Source: Clostridiales bacterium (lineage in GTDB: Bacteria > Bacillota > Clostridia > Christensenellales > Borkfalkiaceae). Taken from it: a DNA stretch of 64,000 nucleotides. Under the pieces are notes generated by a model that did no database searches, was not told where the DNA came from, and saw only the letters and a program-made list of their open reading frames with translations. This document shows, piece after piece, positions 1-9,049 of the stretch (its first letter is position 1; every line of letters begins with the position of its first letter). A program made the position numbers and the translations under genes. Location: the NCBI GenBank assembly GCA_015055525.1, contig SVHZ01000003.1:1-64000 (forward strand), written 5' to 3'.

Positions 1-213
1 GTTGACGAACTTCCCGCTCAATTTATTTGCAACAACAATCCTAATTACGTTTGCAAGGCTCTTTATTACGATGCTAATACCGCAACTGAAGAAGAATACG
101 CTATCTGCGTAACCAAGGGTAACACCGAACTTCTTGACGCTATCAACGCAGTTCTTGCTGAACTCGGCGAAGAAGGTATTAACGCGCTCGTTAAAAAGCA
201 CCTTGGTCTTTAA
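1..213 (+). CDS. C-terminal fragment of an amino-acid ABC transporter substrate-binding protein
   Basis: Open frame from the window edge ending ...AICVTKGNTELLDAINAVLAELGEEGINALVKKHLGL*, typical of family 3 solute-binding proteins; followed by permease and ATPase genes. Confidence 0.75.
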   Translation, partial: VDELPAQFICNNNPNYVCKALYYDANTATEEEYAICVTKGNTELLDAINAVLAELGEEGINALVKKHLGL

Positions 214-279
214 GACTAATTAAGTATTTGACGGGAATCGCACCGCGATTCCCGTTTTATTTGAAAAAAGGTAGATAAA

Positions 280-993
280 ATGTTATTAAATTTATCCGCA
301 GGATTTTTTGAAAATATCGTAACTATTTTCTCTTCTTCAAAATTTATGGAAATGATTTTAGAAGGATTAAAATGCACGCTTATCGTTTCGCTTGGCGCAA
401 CGCTTATCGGCGTTATTTTGGGAACTTTAGTTGCAATTGTCAAAATTATCCCGTCAAAAAGCAAATTAATGATAATCCCCAACTTTATTTGCGACGTTTA
501 CGTAACTATTATTCGCGGTACGCCTATGGCTCTTCAACTATTCATTATGGCGTTCGTAATCTTTGCAATAAGGGGCTTTCCTATGGAACTCACGGCAATA
601 CTTGCGTTTGGTATAAATTCGGGCGCGTACGTTTCAGAAAGTATCCGCGCAGGCATCTTGTCGGTTGATATAGGTCAAACGGAGGCTGGTAGAGCGCTTG
701 GTCTTCCCTACTCTAAAACGATGTCAAAAATAGTTGTTCCGCAAGCGATTAAAAACGTTATACCGTCTATCGGTAACGAAATTATCGCGCTCATTAAGGA
801 AACTTCTATCGTATCAATGATAGGCATGTACGACTTAACTCTCGCTGCAAAGATTATAGGCTCAGGTCAAAACTTAGCAACTTACTTTGCGCCGATGGTC
901 GTAGTTGCTATATTCTATTTAGCAATAGTTTACACTTTAACCTTTATTATTAAAATAATAGAAAGGAGACTCAGAGCAAGTGACAGACGTTAA
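280..993 (+). CDS. amino-acid ABC transporter permease (His/Glu/Gln family)
   Basis: Hydrophobic protein with [42 protein letters not shown] (EAA-loop signature of polar amino-acid permeases). Confidence 0.92.
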   Translation: MLLNLSAGFFENIVTIFSSSKFMEMILEGLKCTLIVSLGATLIGVILGTLVAIVKIIPSKSKLMIIPNFICDVYVTIIRGTPMALQLFIMAFVIFAIRGFPMELTAILAFGINSGAYVSESIRAGILSVDIGQTEAGRALGLPYSKTMSKIVVPQAIKNVIPSIGNEIIALIKETSIVSMIGMYDLTLAAKIIGSGQNLATYFAPMVVVAIFYLAIVYTLTFIIKIIERRLRASDRR

Positions 994-1780
994 ACCCATT
1001 ATTCAAATTAAAAACGTGCATAAGAGTTTTTCAAAACTCGAAGTATTAAAAGGCGTTTCACTCGATATTGAAAAGGGCGAAAAGGTAGTTATTATAGGAC
1101 CTTCGGGTTCTGGTAAATCAACCCTTCTTCGCTGTATGAACCTTTTAGAAGTTCCAACGATGGGCGAAGTTTGGCTTGACAATAAACTTTTGACCAAGCC
1201 TTGTAAAAACTTACACCCCGACCTTTCCGTAAAAGAACTTAAAGAGTATTACAAGCAAAACTCAATCAACATAAACAAAGGCAGAGCCGAAATGGGTATG
1301 GTGTTCCAACACTTCAACTTATTTAATAACCTTAGCGTTATCGACAATATGACTCTTGCCCCCGTTGAACTCAAACTCAAAAGCAAAGAGCAAGCGGTAA
1401 GCGACGCTGAAAAACTTCTTGAAAGAATTGGTCTTCTCGATAAAAAAGACGTTTACCCCGCAACGTTATCGGGCGGTCAAAAGCAACGTATAGCGATTGC
1501 AAGAGCGCTCAATATGAACCCTAAAGTATTGCTCTTTGACGAGCCTACTTCCGCTCTCGATCCCGAAATGGTAGGCGAAGTTTTACAACTTATGAAAGAC
1601 TTGGCTAGCGAAGGTATGACAATGGTCGTAGTAACTCACGAAATGGGCTTTGCAAAAGAAGTTGGAACAAGAGTTATCTTTATTGACGAAGGCATAATCA
1701 AAGAAGAAAACACTCCCGAAGAATTTTTCGCAAATCCCAAAGACGCTCGTCTTAAAGAATTTTTATCAAAAGTATTATAA
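980..1780 (+). CDS. amino-acid ABC transporter ATP-binding protein (GlnQ-like)
   Basis: Walker [18 protein letters not shown] signature, [16 protein letters not shown] start overlapping the permease stop. Confidence 0.93.
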   Translation: MTDVKPIIQIKNVHKSFSKLEVLKGVSLDIEKGEKVVIIGPSGSGKSTLLRCMNLLEVPTMGEVWLDNKLLTKPCKNLHPDLSVKELKEYYKQNSININKGRAEMGMVFQHFNLFNNLSVIDNMTLAPVELKLKSKEQAVSDAEKLLERIGLLDKKDVYPATLSGGQKQRIAIARALNMNPKVLLFDEPTSALDPEMVGEVLQLMKDLASEGMTMVVVTHEMGFAKEVGTRVIFIDEGIIKEENTPEEFFANPKDARLKEFLSKVL

Positions 1781-1782
1781 TA

Positions 1783-1813
1783 AAAAAAAGAACGCTAGAT
1801 AGCGTTCTTTTTT
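1783..1813. terminator. bidirectional intrinsic terminator
   Basis: AAAAGAACGCT-AGAT-AGCGTTCTTTTTT between convergent genes. Confidence 0.85.
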
Positions 1814-1821
1814 AATGTTTA

Positions 1822-2985
1822 TTAAAGGTAATTTTTATCGATAGTTACGACTGTGTCAAACTTTGGATAGGTTTCTTTTACCAAGCAGTCGAGTTCTTCT
1901 CTAAGTTTTACTTCGCTCATATCAAAGTTATACGGCATAACGCAGTCGAAAATTACGATGTTACGATACTTTCCATCAACAATTCTAACGTCGTGCACGG
2001 AAAGTTCTGGGGATATTTTTTTAACGTTACAAGCAAGGTAATCTCTAATTTCAAGCGCGATTGGATTAGTTGTTGAAACGGGATCGAAGTGAATAACTAT
2101 TTCAACTCCGTCTTCATCTAAAAAACTCTTTTCTATGCTATCAATGAGTTCGTGGCTTAAAATAACGTCGCCTTCCGCAGCCATTTCAACGTGAACGCTT
2201 GCAAACTGCCTACCCACGCCGTAATCGTGAACTATAAGGTCGTGAATACCCAACACCCCGTCGTAACTCATTAGTTTTTTTCTAATAAAATCAACCTTTT
2301 CTTTTTCAGGCGGTTTACCGAGAAGTGATGCGAGCGTATCCTTCAAAAGACCGAGCGCGCTTATCATAATAAACACGGCTACTAAAACCGCCATAATTCC
2401 GTCTAGCGGGAAGGATACAAATTTAGATAATATCAAAGATATTAAAACGGCTGTTGTTGAGATAGCGTCGTTTCTCGCATCGTGAGAAGTTGCTTTGAGA
2501 GCCGTTGAGTTTATCTTTTTAGATGCAACTCCGTTCAAAATAGATAAAAGTATCTTAGCAATTATAGAAACGGCGAGAATTATCGCCACTACGGTAGTAA
2601 AATTTACTTGGCTTGGATTTATAATTTTTTCAACGCCACTTTTGAAAAGTTCAACGCCGATTACCATAATTAAAATGGTAACGATAAACGCAGAAACGTA
2701 CTCGTATCTCCCGTGGCCGTAAGGATGCTCTTTATCTGCCGGGCGAACCGACAATTTGAAACCTATAAAACTTATTACGCTAGAAGACGCGTCGCCAAAG
2801 TTGTTGAGCGCGTCTGCAATAATAGCAACCGAGCCTGAAATTAACCCCGCTAAAAGTTTTGCGCCAAAGAGCAAAAGGTTAAAAATTATTCCTACCACAC
2901 TTGTAAACGTTCCGTACGCCGAGCGAACTTTAGGATCGCAAACGTCGTCTGCATTTTTTATAAATATATTAAAAAACTTACTCAT
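1822..2985 (-). CDS. cation diffusion facilitator family transporter
   Basis: Multi-TM N-terminus with IIADALNNFGDASSSVISFIG and HPYGHGRYEYVSAF CDF motifs. Confidence 0.9.
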   Translation of the reverse strand: MSKFFNIFIKNADDVCDPKVRSAYGTFTSVVGIIFNLLLFGAKLLAGLISGSVAIIADALNNFGDASSSVISFIGFKLSVRPADKEHPYGHGRYEYVSAFIVTILIMVIGVELFKSGVEKIINPSQVNFTTVVAIILAVSIIAKILLSILNGVASKKINSTALKATSHDARNDAISTTAVLISLILSKFVSFPLDGIMAVLVAVFIMISALGLLKDTLASLLGKPPEKEKVDFIRKKLMSYDGVLGIHDLIVHDYGVGRQFASVHVEMAAEGDVILSHELIDSIEKSFLDEDGVEIVIHFDPVSTTNPIALEIRDYLACNVKKISPELSVHDVRIVDGKYRNIVIFDCVMPYNFDMSEVKLREELDCLVKETYPKFDTVVTIDKNYL

Positions 2986-3007
2986 ATTTTATCCATTAGG
3001 CAAAGTT

Positions 3008-4066
3008 TTAGTTGTATTGCTTGCCTATCTCCACGAAAGCGCTGGCGTTCAAAGTTAAGTCTGCAAAGTTTTTGTTTAGATATTGCAAATAACCTTCTGC
3101 GCCTATCATACAAGCGTTATCGGTGCAAAGTTTCTTTTCGGGAAGAACGAGTTTAATATTTCTCTTTTTGCACTCAAGGGTAAGTTTTTCCCTTAAATAA
3201 CCGTTCGCGGCAACACCACCGCCTATTGATAAAACGTTATAACCCTTTTCCTTTACCGCTTGAATTGCCTTTTTAACTAAAATATCAATCGCTGAGCATT
3301 GAAAAGAACACGCCAAGTCCTCTTTACTATACTCTTCGCCTTTTTGCTCTTTGTTGTGAACGTAGTTTATAACGGCTGTTTTAAGACCGCTATACGAAAA
3401 ATCATATCCCTTTTTGCCTTTTAGCATAACGGGAAGTTCAATATTGTTTTCCCCTTGCTTTGCAAGCCTTTCAACGTTAGGTCCACCCGGATATTGAAGA
3501 CCTAAAACCCTTGCCACTTTATCGAAGGCTTCGCCAACGGCATCGTCAAGCGTTCCACCTAAAACTTCGTAAGTATAATAATCCTTAACGTCGATAATAG
3601 CCGTGTGACCACCGCTCGTTAGCAAACTAATAAACGGCGGTTTAAGTTCTAAATCGGTTAAATAGCCCGCGGAAACGTGCCCCCTAACGTGATTTACTGG
3701 AATTAGCGGAACGCCGAGCGAAAACGCAAGCGCTTTTGCATACGAAACGCCTACGAGTAGCGCCCCTATAAGCCCTGCTCCGTAGGTAACGGCAATCGCA
3801 TCAACTTCTTTCAAAGTTATCCCTGCTTTTTCAACGGCGTTTTTTACCGTCAAAGAAATAGCAGTCGTGTGCATACGCGACGCAATTTCGGGAACGACCC
3901 CGCCAAAGGGAATATGCTCCGTCATTGAACTCATAATTTCAGAAGAAAGTATTTCCCTTCCGCCTTTTATAACGGCGCAAGCAGTTTCGTCGCAACTCGA
4001 TTCGATTGCAAGTATTATGGCATCTTTTTTCAAAGATGCCGTTTTAATTTTATCTATATATTTCAT
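3008..4066 (-). CDS. tsaD: tRNA N6-adenosine threonylcarbamoyltransferase
   Basis: AIESSCDETACAV, HVRGHVSAGYL and GGVAANGYLREKL motifs. Confidence 0.96.
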   Translation of the reverse strand: MKYIDKIKTASLKKDAIILAIESSCDETACAVIKGGREILSSEIMSSMTEHIPFGGVVPEIASRMHTTAISLTVKNAVEKAGITLKEVDAIAVTYGAGLIGALLVGVSYAKALAFSLGVPLIPVNHVRGHVSAGYLTDLELKPPFISLLTSGGHTAIIDVKDYYTYEVLGGTLDDAVGEAFDKVARVLGLQYPGGPNVERLAKQGENNIELPVMLKGKKGYDFSYSGLKTAVINYVHNKEQKGEEYSKEDLACSFQCSAIDILVKKAIQAVKEKGYNVLSIGGGVAANGYLREKLTLECKKRNIKLVLPEKKLCTDNACMIGAEGYLQYLNKNFADLTLNASAFVEIGKQYN

Positions 4067-5163
4067 TATGATTTTTTAAGATAATCTACGATAAATAAAT
4101 CAATATCGCCGTCCATAACCGCTTGAACGTTAGAATTTTCAGCGCCCGTTCTATGGTCTTTAACTAAAGTGTACGGGCAGAATACGTACGAGCGGATTTG
4201 ACTGCCCCACTCGATTTTTTTAATTTCGCCTTTAATTTCTTGCGCCTCAGCCATTTTTTCGGCTTCGCGCCTTTCAACGAGTTTACTCATAAGCATACGC
4301 ATTGCTTGTTCACGGTTTTGAATTTGCGAACGCTCGTTTTGGCAAGCAACTATAATACCCGTTGGAATATGCGTAATTCTTATAGCGGATTCCGTTTTAT
4401 TAACGTGTTGACCGCCCGCGCCTGAAGAACGGTAGGTGTCAACCTTTATCTCGTCGGGCTTAATTTGAATAGTGTCGTCATTTTCAATTTCAGGCATTAC
4501 TTCAACTGAAGAAAATGAAGTTTGCCTTCTAGCGTTTGCGTCGAACGGAGATATTCTAACGAGCCTGTGAACGCCCTTTTCGGCTTTGAGATAACCGTAG
4601 GCGTTAATTCCTTCAACTCTAAACGAAACGCTCTTAATACCTGCTGAATCGCCTTCAAGCCTATCGAGTTCGGTTATTTTATAACCGTGCTTTTCAGCGT
4701 ATAAAATATACATACGGTAAAGCATTTCCGTCCAGTCGCACGCTTCGGTACCGCCTGCGCCCGCGTGAAGAGTCATCAAAGCGCTAGACGAGTCGTACTT
4801 ACCGCGAAGAAGGGCTTGAAGTCTAATCTTTTCAATATCTTCTTCCGCTTCTTTAAGGTCGAGTTCAACTTCTTCCATAAAACTATCGTCGTTTTCTTCT
4901 TCGCATAAAGTTATCATTTCTTCAGCGTCGGATATTGCCTTTTCAGCCCTATCGAAAACTTCAATCTTATTGCGGATTGCTTGAGCCTTTTTAGAATACT
5001 CTGCAGATTTTTTAAGGTCCGTGTAAACTTCTTCCTTTTCAAGTTCTTTTTCTATGCTTGAAAGTTCTTCTCTAGCGGTATCGATATCTAAAGAATATCC
5101 CGCCTCTTTCAAGGTCTCTTTCAAATCCGTTATTTTTTGCCAGTATAAATCAGTTCTTATCAT
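4066..5163 (-). CDS. prfB: peptide chain release factor 2
   Basis: GAGGTEACDWTEML, YRSSGAGGQHVNKTESAIRITHIPTG; ORF-track start is extended, ATG at 5163 preferred; follows secA. Confidence 0.94.
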   Translation of the reverse strand: MIRTDLYWQKITDLKETLKEAGYSLDIDTAREELSSIEKELEKEEVYTDLKKSAEYSKKAQAIRNKIEVFDRAEKAISDAEEMITLCEEENDDSFMEEVELDLKEAEEDIEKIRLQALLRGKYDSSSALMTLHAGAGGTEACDWTEMLYRMYILYAEKHGYKITELDRLEGDSAGIKSVSFRVEGINAYGYLKAEKGVHRLVRISPFDANARRQTSFSSVEVMPEIENDDTIQIKPDEIKVDTYRSSGAGGQHVNKTESAIRITHIPTGIIVACQNERSQIQNREQAMRMLMSKLVERREAEKMAEAQEIKGEIKKIEWGSQIRSYVFCPYTLVKDHRTGAENSNVQAVMDGDIDLFIVDYLKKS

Positions 5164-5165
5164 AA

Positions 5166-7856
5166 TTAGTTTTGCCCACAACAGTTTTTATACTTTTTTC
5201 CGCTACCGCACGGACAAGGATCGTTTCTTCCTACTTTTTTAGCCTTTACGATAGTTCCAGTCGGTCTGTTTTCCGAACTACCGCCACCCGCTTGCAAGTC
5301 TTGCTTGTTCTCTTGGCGTTTAGGCGTAACTTTTACTTCCGATTTAAGTAAAATAGTAACGGTGTCCACTTGAATTCTTTCAATCATATCGTCAAACATA
5401 TCAAGACCTTCTCTCTTGTATGCATTGATAGGATTTTCGTTAGCGTAGCCACGAAGAGATATGCCCCTTTTAAGAATACTCATCGCATCGATATGGTCAA
5501 TCCACTTATTGTCAACGTTTTTAAGAAGAACTACCCTTTCAAGTTCGTCAAAGTTAATGCCTAAATCTCTATATCTAGCAATCTTTTCTTCGTAAACTTC
5601 AATAACCTTTTTAACCGTTCTATCAAGAATAGTTTGGTAATCCCACTTTTCTAAACGCGAACGAGTGATATAATCAGTTCCTTCTGGAAGAACTCTCTCT
5701 TCTAAAGCCTTATTTACTTTTTCTTCATCCCACTTAACGGGTTCTTGACCGACGTTTACCGTTCTATTATAAATACTTGCAACGATATCGGGAATAAGAT
5801 TTAATATCTTAGCGTGAATATCTTCGCCTTTCAAAACTGCGTTACGCTCGTTGTAAATAACTTGGCGTTGAGTATTCATAACGTCGTCGTATTCAATAAT
5901 TTGACGGCGAATACCAAAATTCTTGCCTTCGATAGTTTTTTGAGCGTTTTCAATTGAACGAGCGAGCATCTTTGATTGAATAGGCGTATCTTCGTCCACC
6001 TTGAAAGCGTTGTATATAGTCTGCATCTTTTCTCCACCGAAACGCTTTGCTAAATCATCTTCAAGCGAAATGTAGAAAAGTGAAGAACCGGGGTCGCCTT
6101 GACGGCCTGCACGACCACGGAGTTGGTTGTCAATACGGCGAGATTCGTGGCGTTCAGTACCAATAATTCTAAGACCGCCAAGTTTCATAACTTCTTCTTT
6201 TTCAGCATCCGTTTGTTCGGTGTGTTTTTGCAAGATAACGCGATATTCTTCTCTCACCTTTAACACGTCTTCAGGAACGTTTTGAACGTAAGAAGTCGCT
6301 AAATCTATAACGCTTGGGTCTACGCCCTTGTTTATAAGTTCTTGCTTTGCAAGAAATTCAGGGTTACCGCCCAAGAGTATGTCCGTACCACGACCAGCCA
6401 TGTTGGTTGCGATAGTAACCGCACCCATCTTGCCCGCTTGCGCGATAATTTGCGCTTCGCGTTTGTGGTTCTTTGCGTTTAAGATATTGTGTTTAATTCT
6501 ATTTTTAATAAGGTGCCTTGAAATTTCTTCCGATTTTTCAACGGTAACCGTACCAACTAAAACGGGTTGACCTTTTTCGTGGCAAGCAATAATATCTTTG
6601 ATAATAGCGCGAAGTTTACCCTTTTCAGTAGAGTAAATAATATCCGGCTCGTCAACTCTTTGAACGGGGCGATTAGTTGGAATTTCTAAAACGTCAAGAC
6701 CGTAGATTGTTCTAAATTCTTCTTCTTCAGTTTTAGCAGTACCAGTCATACCAGAAAGTTTCTTGTAAAGCCTAAAATAGTTTTGGAAGGTAATAGTTGC
6801 GTGAGTTTTATTTTCGTTTCTAATGGGAACGTTTTCCTTTGCTTCAATTGCTTGGTGAAGACCGTCTGAATATCTTCTACCAATCATTAAACGACCGGTA
6901 AACTCGTCAACGATTAAAATTTCACCACTCTCAACAACGTAATCGTTATCTCTTTTGAAAATGTGGTGAGCCTTCAAAGCCTGTTGAATATGGTGAGAAA
7001 GTTCAGCGTTTTCAATATCTGAAAAACTTTCTATGCCGAAAAATCTCTCCGCTTTCAAAGCGCCTGATTCGGTAAGTTGAACGGACTTATCTTTAATGTC
7101 AACCGTGAAATCTTCTTCCTTATCGAGCGTTTTAACAAAGCGGTTAGCCTTGATATAAAGTTCTGACGACTTTCCACCCCTACCTGAAATTATAAGCGGA
7201 GTTCTAGCCTCGTCGATAAGGATTGAGTCAACTTCGTCGACAATAGCAAATTCAAGCCCGCGTTGAACCATTTCGCTAAGATTTACCTTTAAGTTATCTC
7301 TTAAATAGTCGAAACCAAATTCGTTATTCGTTCCGTAAGTTATATCGCAGTTATACGCATCTCTCTTTTGATCGTCAGTTAAGTCGTGAACGTTAACGCC
7401 TACCGTTAAACCTAAATACTTGTAAACCTTGCCCATCCACTCAGCGTCACGCGATGCAAGATAGTCGTTTACGGTAACGATGTGAACGCCTTTACCAGTA
7501 AGGGCGTTAAGATATGCTGGAAGGGTTGCCATTAAGGTTTTACCTTCACCTGTTTTAAGTTCGGCAACTCTACCTTCGTGAACGCATACGCCACCCATAA
7601 TTTGAACTCTATAATGGCGCATATTGAGAACTCTGTAACTTGCCTCTCTAACGGTTGCAAAAGCGTGAGGTAAAATATCGTCAAGCGTTTCGCCTTTTGA
7701 AAGCCTTTCTTTTAAGATAGCCGTTTGCGCTTTGAGCGTTTCTTCCGTCATCGCTTCATATATGGGAGATAAAGCCATAACTTTATCTGCGATTTTTCCT
7801 ATGTTTTTAAGTCCTACACGAGTATCGTGAGTTAAAATGTATTTAATTAAACCCAT
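5166..7856 (-). CDS. secA: preprotein translocase ATPase SecA
   Basis: Full-length SecA motifs (GEGKTLMATLPAYLNAL, DEVDSILIDEARTPLIISG, TNMAGRGTDI) and C-terminal Zn-binding VGRNDPCPCGSGKKYKNCCG. Confidence 0.98.
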   Translation of the reverse strand: MGLIKYILTHDTRVGLKNIGKIADKVMALSPIYEAMTEETLKAQTAILKERLSKGETLDDILPHAFATVREASYRVLNMRHYRVQIMGGVCVHEGRVAELKTGEGKTLMATLPAYLNALTGKGVHIVTVNDYLASRDAEWMGKVYKYLGLTVGVNVHDLTDDQKRDAYNCDITYGTNNEFGFDYLRDNLKVNLSEMVQRGLEFAIVDEVDSILIDEARTPLIISGRGGKSSELYIKANRFVKTLDKEEDFTVDIKDKSVQLTESGALKAERFFGIESFSDIENAELSHHIQQALKAHHIFKRDNDYVVESGEILIVDEFTGRLMIGRRYSDGLHQAIEAKENVPIRNENKTHATITFQNYFRLYKKLSGMTGTAKTEEEEFRTIYGLDVLEIPTNRPVQRVDEPDIIYSTEKGKLRAIIKDIIACHEKGQPVLVGTVTVEKSEEISRHLIKNRIKHNILNAKNHKREAQIIAQAGKMGAVTIATNMAGRGTDILLGGNPEFLAKQELINKGVDPSVIDLATSYVQNVPEDVLKVREEYRVILQKHTEQTDAEKEEVMKLGGLRIIGTERHESRRIDNQLRGRAGRQGDPGSSLFYISLEDDLAKRFGGEKMQTIYNAFKVDEDTPIQSKMLARSIENAQKTIEGKNFGIRRQIIEYDDVMNTQRQVIYNERNAVLKGEDIHAKILNLIPDIVASIYNRTVNVGQEPVKWDEEKVNKALEERVLPEGTDYITRSRLEKWDYQTILDRTVKKVIEVYEEKIARYRDLGINFDELERVVLLKNVDNKWIDHIDAMSILKRGISLRGYANENPINAYKREGLDMFDDMIERIQVDTVTILLKSEVKVTPKRQENKQDLQAGGGSSENRPTGTIVKAKKVGRNDPCPCGSGKKYKNCCGQN

Positions 7857-7970
7857 TTCTTTTACTCCAAAAAAATATATATACTTTAATATTTTACTAT
7901 ATTTTAGTATTTAAGTAAACAATTTTTTGCAAAAAAATAACCGTTATTTGTCAAAACAACGGCATTATTT

Positions 7971-8690
7971 TTAAGTTTTTATCTTTGAAACGCTCGCAAG
8001 CGTTAAAACTATCACCTTTTTAGCACCCTTTTTCTTGAGTTCAGAAGATATAGTTTCAACGGTTGAACCCGTTGTTAAAACGTCGTCTATAAGCAAAACT
8101 TCCTTACCTAAAACGTCCGCCTTTTTAACTTTGAACGCTCCTTTTAGATTTTGAGTTCTTTCTTTGAAAGAAAGTTTTGCTTGATGCTCGGTTTCCCTTA
8201 CCTTTGATATAATATCTTTAACTTCCAAATTTAAGCCTTTGGCTACCTTTCTCGCTAAAATTTCGGCTTGGTTATACTCTCTTTTTCTAATTCTTTTATC
8301 CGTCATTGGAACGAAGGTTATAAAATCGCAAGTAAAATTTTCTAAATTGTAAATTTCAATCATTTTACTCGAAAAATAATCGCCTAAATACCTTAAATTA
8401 TTGTACTTAAAATTTTGAATAAGATAACTTATCGGCTCTTTGTATAAAAACACGCTACGAGCGGTATCGAAAGACAAATTCTTTTCAATGCACGAATCGC
8501 AGTAGTCGACGTTTGATATAGATAGCCTACCGCAATGCTTGCATTTGTTTTCCTTTATCTCAACGATTTTATCGTTGCAATCTTTGCAAAAATAACCTTC
8601 GAAAATCTCTTTTCCGCAGGCGTTACACGTCCACCTATCGTTAAATTGAAAACGAGTTATTAAGTTAGAAAGTTTACTAAAAATCTTCAT
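7971..8690 (-). CDS. comF: ComF family phosphoribosyltransferase-like protein
   Basis: Zn-finger-like Cys pairs (CNACGKEIFEGYFCKDC, CKHCGR, YCDSC), KREYNQAEILA, VLLIDDVLTTGST. Confidence 0.88.
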   Translation of the reverse strand: MKIFSKLSNLITRFQFNDRWTCNACGKEIFEGYFCKDCNDKIVEIKENKCKHCGRLSISNVDYCDSCIEKNLSFDTARSVFLYKEPISYLIQNFKYNNLRYLGDYFSSKMIEIYNLENFTCDFITFVPMTDKRIRKREYNQAEILARKVAKGLNLEVKDIISKVRETEHQAKLSFKERTQNLKGAFKVKKADVLGKEVLLIDDVLTTGSTVETISSELKKKGAKKVIVLTLASVSKIKT

Positions 8691-8994
8691 AAATAATTCT
8701 CATATACGGGCATAAATAATCAATTTTATTTAACTCGTAAAGTTTTTCTATAGTGGTGTTTAATTTTTTTGCAACTTGAAAAGGCGTATCTAAAACGCTT
8801 ACTTCATAAACGTTTTTGAACGTTCTTATAAACAAAACGTCGCCTTTTTCTATATCTTTTTCAAGATTGTTATCAAAAATCAAAATTGCCTTTGTAGTCG
8901 AATATTTTACCGCTAAACTATCGAGCGTATCCCCGTGTTGAACGCGATAAACACCCTTTTCGTTAACGCTTATAACGTCAGTTAAAACTTCCAT
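8677..8994 (-). CDS. LysM-domain protein
   Basis: YRVQHGDTLDSLAVKYSTTKAILIFDNNL... and a second degenerate LysM repeat. Confidence 0.75.
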   Translation of the reverse strand: MEVLTDVISVNEKGVYRVQHGDTLDSLAVKYSTTKAILIFDNNLEKDIEKGDVLFIRTFKNVYEVSVLDTPFQVAKKLNTTIEKLYELNKIDYLCPYMRIIYEDF

Positions 8995-9049
8995 ACTAAA
9001 TTGTACTATTAAACTGACTTTTTTATTCTAATATTACAAAGTTTTTAAT

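Noticed and set aside
372-668. 98-aa plus-strand ORF inside the ABC permease gene, and similar shadow ORFs throughout the track
   Set aside because: Fully contained in alternative frames of confidently identified genes; no independent support.
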